A stretch of 14,511 nt of DNA. It comes from Ruminococcaceae bacterium UBA4306. GTDB taxonomy: Bacteria > Bacillota > Clostridia > Oscillospirales > Acutalibacteraceae. Under the pieces are notes generated by a model. The model saw only the letters and a program-made list of their open reading frames with translations. It was not told where the DNA came from and ran no database searches. Both the position numbers and the translations under genes were made by a program. Every line of letters starts with the position of its first letter. The stretch's first letter is position 1. Positions 1 through 5,558 of this stretch are shown here, piece after piece. The stretch spans positions 1-14,511 of the forward strand of contig DGUQ01000192.1 in NCBI GenBank assembly GCA_002394725.1, read 5' to 3'.

Positions 1-98
1 CGCGTATCATACAAACGATCATGGAGTAATCCTATTTTCAATAAAAGCCGAACATTCTTATCGGTCTGCTTTCTATTGAAAACCGGTATAAAATAACA
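1..98. other. Left-edge non-coding stretch
   Basis: This AT-rich stretch lies downstream of the leftmost terminator. I see no open frame of useful length, no convincing promoter and no RNA gene in it. It is probably intergenic sequence leading to a gene outside the window. Confidence 0.5.
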
Positions 99-134
99 AA
101 GCACATTCAGCGACTATGCCGAATGTGCTTTTCT
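91..134 (-). terminator. Intrinsic terminator of the GGDEF gene
   Basis: A perfect 10-bp stem (99-108 pairing with 121-130, 12-base loop) lies 17 bases past the stop codon of the minus-strand cyclase gene. Read on the minus strand it is followed by a T-rich run (TTGTTATTTT). On the plus strand a TTTTCTT run also follows, so it may work in both directions. Confidence 0.8.
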
Positions 135-146
135 TATTGTACGGAT

Positions 147-1256
147 TTAACGGGCAGCGCGGATTTTTTCCTTTTCCAGATACAAAAGATTATCCGCCTG
201 TGTGAGATAGTCAAAGAACTCCGCAGGATCATCGGGGCAGCCTGCCACGCAGCCAAAGCTGCAGCCGAGACCGCTCTCGATGCCCTCTACATCCATCTTG
301 GAGAACTTTTCATTGACCTTGCGCAGTTTATCCTTCAACGCATCCGGGTCGCCGCCCTTTTCAACGATCAAAAATTCATCTCCGCCAAAGCGATAGACGC
401 TGTCCTTTGGGAAAACATCCAGAAGAATGTCGGAAAACAGCTTGAGGACGTCGTCGCCGACCTGATGACCGTAGGTATCGTTGACGCCCTTGAAGTTATT
501 GATATCGCCCATCGCGATACAGACGTCCGCGCCGATATACTCGGATACACGCTGATTCAGCGCGTAGCGGTTCTGCAGTCGGGTAATACTGTCGTGGTTG
601 GCGATCAGCTCCAGCCATTCGTTGAGCATATTCGCCTTGTTCTTCTCCGCAATATAATTGATCGTCAAATGATAGTTCGTCACCGCGCCGGCAACAGAGA
701 TCGCCGCGAGCATGATATAATTATACGGATTGATCCCTCCCTGTCCGAACCCGAAGTTCAGGATCAGGTAATTGAGCAGATACGAGCCCAGGATCGTCGC
801 TGCGGTAAAGAGCGGATGCAGCCGGACAAACAGCACCGTGATCAGCTCGACGGTATAGAAGGTCAACAGCTGCTGGTTGTTGACGTAGTTCGATACGGAT
901 ACAAACATGCTCCATATGATCAGCAGGATGATGAATCCGCCGATAAAGATTTTTGTCGCCGTGAGATGTCTTTGGATGGTCTGCGGATATTTGAGCAGTC
1001 TGCCGGCGATGATAAAGCCGATGACGCACAGCAGGACGCTGAGTCCGACGCGGATGAGAGCGCCTGAAACGTCGCTCTGCGACAGCTTGCTCATATTCAT
1101 GAGCAGGAATATGACCATCGATACGGTCTGGACGATCCCTACGACAAGGGATACATAATATATATTCTTAATATTCAGCGTATGTATCTCATGCTCGGTA
1201 TCCATGCTTAATCGCGGCAGGAACCAGCCCTTGATCCACTCTGAACATTTTTTCAT
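147..1256 (-). CDS. Membrane-bound GGDEF diguanylate cyclase
   Basis: This 369-residue protein is predicted to make cyclic di-GMP from two GTP at the membrane. The first ~200 residues hold about six hydrophobic segments with short loops and match no named sensor that I recognise. A short linker leads into a GGDEF domain (about 215-369). The active-site signature RFGGDEF is intact at 289-295, and the upstream metal-site stretch (MGDINNFKGVND) keeps its Asp. The usual inhibitory RxxD site, nine residues before the first Gly, reads FPKD (282-285), so the Arg is missing and product feedback through the canonical I-site is unlikely. The ATG is supported by GAGGTGA six bases upstream. The gene has its own promoter and terminator, and it sits just downstream of an EAL/HD-GYP operon on the same strand. 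Cyclase class is secure; the input signal is unknown. Confidence 0.93.
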   Translation of the reverse strand: MKKCSEWIKGWFLPRLSMDTEHEIHTLNIKNIYYVSLVVGIVQTVSMVIFLLMNMSKLSQSDVSGALIRVGLSVLLCVIGFIIAGRLLKYPQTIQRHLTATKIFIGGFIILLIIWSMFVSVSNYVNNQQLLTFYTVELITVLFVRLHPLFTAATILGSYLLNYLILNFGFGQGGINPYNYIMLAAISVAGAVTNYHLTINYIAEKNKANMLNEWLELIANHDSITRLQNRYALNQRVSEYIGADVCIAMGDINNFKGVNDTYGHQVGDDVLKLFSDILLDVFPKDSVYRFGGDEFLIVEKGGDPDALKDKLRKVNEKFSKMDVEGIESGLGCSFGCVAGCPDDPAEFFDYLTQADNLLYLEKEKIRAAR

Positions 1257-1333
1257 GGAATCACCTCACTCAGGATGGGTATGTGCTCTACGGATATCTT
1301 TCAAGTATTCCGCAGCCTGATAATGATATCAGC

Positions 1334-1362
1334 ATTGTAACAATTCTTTTGCCAAATTGCAA
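1334..1362 (-). promoter_or_regulatory. Sigma-A type promoter of the GGDEF gene
   Basis: Read on the minus strand, a -35 box TTGCAA (1357-1362) and an extended -10 box TGT-TACAAT (hexamer 1334-1339) are separated by 17 bases. Transcription would start near 1327, giving a leader of about 70 bases. The -10 region lies inside an 11-base palindrome (ATTGTAACAAT, 1334-1344) that could be a binding site, but this is only a visual observation. Confidence 0.7.
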
Positions 1363-1365
1363 TGG

Positions 1366-1398
1366 TAAAACTGCCCAAAAATCAAATTTCACGGCAGT
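1366..1398 (-). terminator. Possible weak terminator of the EAL/HD-GYP operon
   Basis: Minus-strand reading gives a 6-bp stem ACTGCC/GGCAGT (1370-1375 with 1393-1398) with a 17-base loop, followed by only TTTT. It lies 20 bases past the HD-GYP stop codon and just upstream of the next promoter. The short stem and short T-run make it weak, so readthrough into the cyclase gene is plausible. Confidence 0.35.
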
Positions 1399-1417
1399 GG
1401 AAGGTAAAACTGTCCGA

Positions 1418-3538
1418 TCACGGCTCCATATTGAGCGCCGCGATACGCCGCACCTCGTCCTGCGCGTTCAAAAATGCCTGCGCGACCAGCGGATCAAAAT
1501 GCGAACCGGCGTCCTCGCGGATGATGTCGAACGCCTTATCGACGGTGAACGGCTCCTTGTAGCTGCGGCGCGACACCAGCGCGTCGAATACATCCGCTAC
1601 CGCCATCACACGAGCCGAAAGCGGGATCTCCTCGCCTTTACGCCCCTCGGGATAGCCCTTGCCGTTCCACTTCTCATGATGATACAGCGCCAGATTCTTC
1701 GCCTCGGTCAGATAGCCGGTATCCTCGTCCACCAGCTCGATCGCCTTGTCGATGATCTTGCCGCCCTCGACGGTATGGCGCTGCATAATACGGAACTCAT
1801 CGTCGGTCAGCTTGCCGGGCTTGTTGAGGATGGTATCGGAGACCGTGATCTTACCGACGTCATGCAGCGGCGCGGAGTTGACGACTTCATCGATGAATTT
1901 CTCGCTCAGCATATCGCCATAGATGCCGTCCTTCTTCATCTGCCAGAGGATGATCTCGGTATAGGCGGCGGTCTTGAAAACGTGATCGCCCGTGCACTGA
2001 TCGCGGCTTTCTACCATATCCGCGAGCACCATGATCAGCCCGTTCTGCAGCTTGGTGAGCTGTTCGCTCTTGTGCTGGAGCTCCTCGATATAGCGTATGG
2101 TTTGATGCGCCGCCTTCTTGTATTCTTCATAGAGCGTTTCGATCTCGTCGCCCGTGCGGACATCCAGCATATCGAGCATACGGATCCACTTATCCCTCGC
2201 CTCGGGGGTATCGTAACCGGAGTGACGCGATACATGCGCGATCGAGTTGATGGGCTTGACAATATGCCGCTCCGCCAGCCACACGGCATAGGTGCGGATC
2301 AGAATAAGAAAGCCGAGGAACAGCGAGATGATCTTCGCCAAAAACTCGATCTCCCCCGAGCGCAGGCGGTTCATCTCCATATCGACGCCGATATAGCACT
2401 GCACCTTACCCGTGCTGTCGGCAACAGGCTCATACACCGTGAGCAGCCAGCCGTATTCGTCGTTGGTGATATCGGTGGGGATCGGCTCGCCCTTCAAAAA
2501 ACGATCCTTATATTTCCTGATGGAGTCATCATATCGGATGACGTCGCCGGGCTCGTCCGCCTTCACCTCGGCGGTGTCCGCGTCAAAGACAACGTGCGTG
2601 CCGTCCTCCTCAACGCGATAGACATAGGCGTACTTGATCTCGGGAGAGAGCCGGATGACCGTGGAGAGCAGCTCCTCGGTATCCTTGTAGCCCTCCGCTT
2701 TCTCACCCTTGCTCAAAAACTCGGCGATCCGGTCCTTGTCCAGATGGTCACTGATGACATGGGCAGCAAAGCGTCCGTTCTCCTCATACTCGGCGATCGT
2801 GGAATCATGGTACTGCAAAATGCTGATGCCGATCGCCGCCGACGCCACCAGAGTGGTGGAGATCGCAACAACGAGGGTGGTTTTCCATCGCAGAGAAAGG
2901 CGCTTGCGGTTATGACCGTCGTTCCTCTCCAAAATGGTGATGTAATACCAGCTCTGTGTATGGATGAACGCCAGCAGCTTCAGCGGCAGCAGCTTATAGA
3001 TAACCAGCGCGATCACGGTGACGATCGCCTTGTCGACCAGATCGATCAAAAAGTTCGACAGCAGGTTCGACAAAAAGTAGCCCATCGGCACGATTCTGTT
3101 GATGTCTGCCGCCATGTTAACGGCGTAGCCCTCACCGAAGCCCATCCCGTTGATGAGCCATGTCAGCATGCCGCCGCCGACGCCGCCGATCAGAGCGAAT
3201 ACCACGATGCCGAGCAGGATATACGGCACCTTGTAGCGGCGCAGTTTATCGGCGAACGACACTGCCGCTACGGCAATGAGCACGCTGATGATACAGTAAT
3301 AGATCGAATAGGAATCCGATAATCCGTTGATGATATTGGAGAAGAAGCCGACCGTGATACACGGGATGTAGCCGCCCACCATCGCCGACAGTATCGTGCC
3401 GATATCGTCGATGAACAGAGGCAGTCCCAGCATGGCGTTGAGCCTTGTGCCGAGGATATTCAAGAGGATACCCACGACGATCACACATACCAGCGACACG
3501 CCGGATCTCCATGATTTATTTTTCAGAGTTGACGTCAT
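1418..3538 (-). CDS. Membrane sensor HD-GYP cyclic-di-GMP phosphodiesterase
   Basis: This 706-residue protein is predicted to hydrolyse c-di-GMP (and pGpG) to GMP. Residues ~13-190 form about five or six hydrophobic segments; conserved-looking pieces such as LPLFIDDIGT and a long Gly-rich helix resemble ECF-transporter S components, which is an inference. A further membrane segment near 222-245 is followed by an extracellular Cache/PAS-like region (to about 400), another membrane helix, a HAMP-like linker and a coiled coil. The HD-GYP domain covers about 500-706, with HDVGK at 559-563 and HHEKWNGKGYP at 620-630; metal ligands look complete, with Asn where many family members have Asp in the DGxGYP part. 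The ATG overlaps the upstream EAL gene by 23 bases and has GGAGG six bases upstream, which suggests translational coupling. The ligand is unknown. Confidence 0.92.
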   Translation of the reverse strand: MTSTLKNKSWRSGVSLVCVIVVGILLNILGTRLNAMLGLPLFIDDIGTILSAMVGGYIPCITVGFFSNIINGLSDSYSIYYCIISVLIAVAAVSFADKLRRYKVPYILLGIVVFALIGGVGGGMLTWLINGMGFGEGYAVNMAADINRIVPMGYFLSNLLSNFLIDLVDKAIVTVIALVIYKLLPLKLLAFIHTQSWYYITILERNDGHNRKRLSLRWKTTLVVAISTTLVASAAIGISILQYHDSTIAEYEENGRFAAHVISDHLDKDRIAEFLSKGEKAEGYKDTEELLSTVIRLSPEIKYAYVYRVEEDGTHVVFDADTAEVKADEPGDVIRYDDSIRKYKDRFLKGEPIPTDITNDEYGWLLTVYEPVADSTGKVQCYIGVDMEMNRLRSGEIEFLAKIISLFLGFLILIRTYAVWLAERHIVKPINSIAHVSRHSGYDTPEARDKWIRMLDMLDVRTGDEIETLYEEYKKAAHQTIRYIEELQHKSEQLTKLQNGLIMVLADMVESRDQCTGDHVFKTAAYTEIILWQMKKDGIYGDMLSEKFIDEVVNSAPLHDVGKITVSDTILNKPGKLTDDEFRIMQRHTVEGGKIIDKAIELVDEDTGYLTEAKNLALYHHEKWNGKGYPEGRKGEEIPLSARVMAVADVFDALVSRRSYKEPFTVDKAFDIIREDAGSHFDPLVAQAFLNAQDEVRRIAALNMEP

Positions 3539-5246
3539 GATGAGCCTCCGCTGAGTCGGCGCTGTTCGGGCGCGGATATTCTTTCCGGATCAGTTCCTCA
3601 AAGCGATCCGCCGGAAGGGGCGGCGAGAAATAGTAGCCCTGCACGATATCACAGCCCATCTCCTTGAGCGCGTCGAGCTGTTCCTTTTCCTCTACCCCTT
3701 CCGCGACGACGGGCACGCCGAGGAACGCGGCGATATCCATCACCAACTTGACGAGGCGGAGGTTCTTGTCATCGATCAGCATGCGGCGGATAAATTGCAT
3801 ATCGATCTTTAATACGTCGAAGGGGATCTCCGTGAGCATATTCAGTGACGAATAGCCGGAGCCGAAGTCGTCCATCTCGATCTTAAAGCCGCTTTTTCTC
3901 AGGCTGCCGACCACCTCGATCAGGCGGTCGGCGCTGTCGGAATAGGCGGACTCGGTGATCTCCGGCATGAGATCGTCGGGTCGAAGTGAGCATGACTCCA
4001 CGATGTCCATGAGCTTGTCCTCCAGCTGCGGATCAAAGACGTCGACACGCGAGACATTCACCGACACGGGGATGGTGACCCCGTATTGATCGCGCCAGCG
4101 CTTGATCTGCGACGCCGCCTCATGCCAGACATAATCGTCCACCTGCCGGATCAGTCCGTTTTGCTCAAAGAGAGGGATGAAATCTCCCGGACTGATGAAG
4201 CCGAGCTCGGGATGAATCCAGCGGATCAGCGCCTCGGCGCTCGTGAGGGTCGGGCGGTCGCTCTTGATGTTATATTTCGGTTGATAATAAACGACAAAAT
4301 CACGGTTGCGGATCGCGCTCTCGACGTCGCCGATCAATCTTTCGTGATAGACCGTGCGCGCGTACTGCTCGCTGTCATACCGTGCCGTCAACACGCCGTA
4401 TTGTCCTCGGATGCGATCACAAGCGCCCTTCGCGCGACTGAACCAGCTCTCGGGATCGGCGGCGTTATCGTCACAGGAATAGATACCGGCTCTGATATGC
4501 AGACCGCGCGATTCGGAAGCCTCCGCCAAGCGCTCCTGCATCTGCCGGATCATCGGCTCATAGCCGTCCTGACGCTTACAGCAGACAAAGAAGGTGTCGC
4601 TGTCACTGCGGCACGCGATGCCGCGGATCTCGGGGAGCGCCTCGGCGATCAGCTGACCGAAATGACTGAGGACGCGGTCGCCCTTCTCGCGTCCGTAGAG
4701 CTCGTTGATCATATGGAAGCGGTCGATGTTCAGCACCAGCGCGTCCATGCGCGCGTCAAGCGCCGGCTGTCGGCGCTGCAAATAGGCGAAGAAGTAGCCG
4801 CGCGTATACAACCCCGATACCTTATCACGCTCCGTCGAACGGATGATGCTCTTGTCCTCGCTCATCTCGATGATCCGCTCACAGCGCGCGAGGATGACCT
4901 CGGGCATATCATAGGGTTTGGTGATGAAATCCGCCGCGCCCATGCGGATACTGCGCACCTCGGCGCTCTTCTCGGAGGTCATGACGATGATCGGGATCCG
5001 CCGCAGGCGTTCATCCTCCTGACAGCGTTCGATCACCGCAAAGCCATCCATGACGGGCATCAGCAGATCGAGCAGGATCAGCGAATAATCCCCCTCCTCC
5101 AGTGATGCCATCGCCTCTTCTCCGTTGGAGGCAAACGCGATCTCAAAGGTCTGTGAGAGCATCGCGCCGAGCAGCTCGCGGTTAATCAGCTCGTCGTCCA
5201 CGACCAGCACACGGCGCTTATAATCCTTAGTTAAAAATCCCTTCAT
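3516..5246 (-). CDS. Response regulator with REC, degenerate GGDEF and EAL phosphodiesterase domains
   Basis: This 576-residue soluble protein is predicted to cut c-di-GMP to pGpG under phosphorelay control. The receiver domain (about 11-130) has the acidic pair D17/D18, phospho-acceptor D60, T90 and K110. The GGDEF domain (about 138-295) is degenerate: the signature is DSDTF at 215-219, so cyclase activity is not expected. The EAL domain (about 310-560) has EAL at 338-340 plus the expected VNVSR, EITES, DDFGSGYSS, LKID, AEGVE and QGYY motifs, so it looks active. GGAGAT lies six bases before the ATG. It is the first gene of an operon, overlapping the HD-GYP gene. No histidine kinase is encoded nearby, so its partner kinase must lie elsewhere. 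The REC-GGDEF-EAL order is well known; the pairing with a membrane HD-GYP enzyme is the notable part. Confidence 0.94.
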   Translation of the reverse strand: MKGFLTKDYKRRVLVVDDELINRELLGAMLSQTFEIAFASNGEEAMASLEEGDYSLILLDLLMPVMDGFAVIERCQEDERLRRIPIIVMTSEKSAEVRSIRMGAADFITKPYDMPEVILARCERIIEMSEDKSIIRSTERDKVSGLYTRGYFFAYLQRRQPALDARMDALVLNIDRFHMINELYGREKGDRVLSHFGQLIAEALPEIRGIACRSDSDTFFVCCKRQDGYEPMIRQMQERLAEASESRGLHIRAGIYSCDDNAADPESWFSRAKGACDRIRGQYGVLTARYDSEQYARTVYHERLIGDVESAIRNRDFVVYYQPKYNIKSDRPTLTSAEALIRWIHPELGFISPGDFIPLFEQNGLIRQVDDYVWHEAASQIKRWRDQYGVTIPVSVNVSRVDVFDPQLEDKLMDIVESCSLRPDDLMPEITESAYSDSADRLIEVVGSLRKSGFKIEMDDFGSGYSSLNMLTEIPFDVLKIDMQFIRRMLIDDKNLRLVKLVMDIAAFLGVPVVAEGVEEKEQLDALKEMGCDIVQGYYFSPPLPADRFEELIRKEYPRPNSADSAEAHHDVNSEK

Positions 5247-5263
5247 AGCAATCTCCGTTTATC

Positions 5264-5282
5264 GATCGGCAAAATGCCGATC
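5264..5282 (-). promoter_or_regulatory. Leader hairpin just upstream of the REC-EAL ribosome site
   Basis: A perfect 8-bp stem (5264-5271 with 5275-5282; GATCGGCA/TGCCGATC) with a 3-base loop lies in the untranslated leader, seven bases before the Shine-Dalgarno sequence (5251-5256). No T-run follows, so it is not a terminator. It could stabilise the mRNA, affect ribosome loading, or be a palindromic DNA operator just downstream of the promoter. Confidence 0.5.
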
Positions 5283-5307
5283 AGTCCTATCACATCGGTA
5301 TGCGATT

Positions 5308-5336
5308 ATTATAATACGAATCGACCGATATTACAA
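5308..5336 (-). promoter_or_regulatory. Sigma-A type promoter of the REC-EAL / HD-GYP operon
   Basis: Minus-strand reading gives a -35 box TTGTAA (5331-5336), a 17-base spacer and a perfect -10 box TATAAT (5308-5313). Transcription would start near 5300, leaving a leader of about 54 bases that includes the 5264-5282 hairpin. Confidence 0.8.
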
Positions 5337-5482
5337 TTCTTTCCTGAAAATACAATGCTTTTTTTCGATATTTGTTCCATATCAAACAAAGTAACCGCCG
5401 GCGCCAAACCGCTCTCTGTTGTACAGATTCCATAAAATCCCTTTTCAATTTATGGGACAATTTCCGATTTTGCGCCCGATTA
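5337..5482. other. Core of the divergent intergenic region, with overlapping inverted repeats
   Basis: This AT-rich stretch lies between the two divergent promoters of the c-di-GMP genes and I see no gene in it. Two overlapping inverted repeats occur at 5367-5390: GATAT/ATATC (5367-5371 and 5379-5383) and TTTGTT/AACAAA (5371-5376 and 5385-5390). They are operator-like but unproven. Confidence 0.4.
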
Positions 5483-5511
5483 TTGAAAAAAGCGGCAGAA
5501 AAGGATATGAT
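5483..5511 (+). promoter_or_regulatory. Sigma-A type promoter of the PAS-GGDEF-EAL gene
   Basis: A -35 box TTGAAA (5483-5488), a 17-base spacer and a -10 box TATGAT (5506-5511) lie just upstream of the gene. Transcription would start near 5518, giving a leader of about 40 bases. Confidence 0.7.
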
Positions 5512-5558
5512 TAGAAAAGGTTATCAGCGAATAACAAAGAAGGAAATGGTAAAAGCTC

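Noticed and set aside
1283..3322. Long plus-strand open frame (679 codons) opposite the HD-GYP gene
   Set aside because: It mirrors the coding strand of a clear HD-GYP protein, has no ribosome site or recognisable domain, and its composition (many Asp, Arg, His, Gln) is typical of antisense shadows of GC-biased genes.
1333..5342. Shared 10-base word ACAATTCTTT in the cyclase (1340-1349) and REC-EAL (5333-5342) promoters
   Set aside because: It lies at different positions relative to the -10 and -35 boxes, and many such 10-base matches are expected by chance in a window this long.
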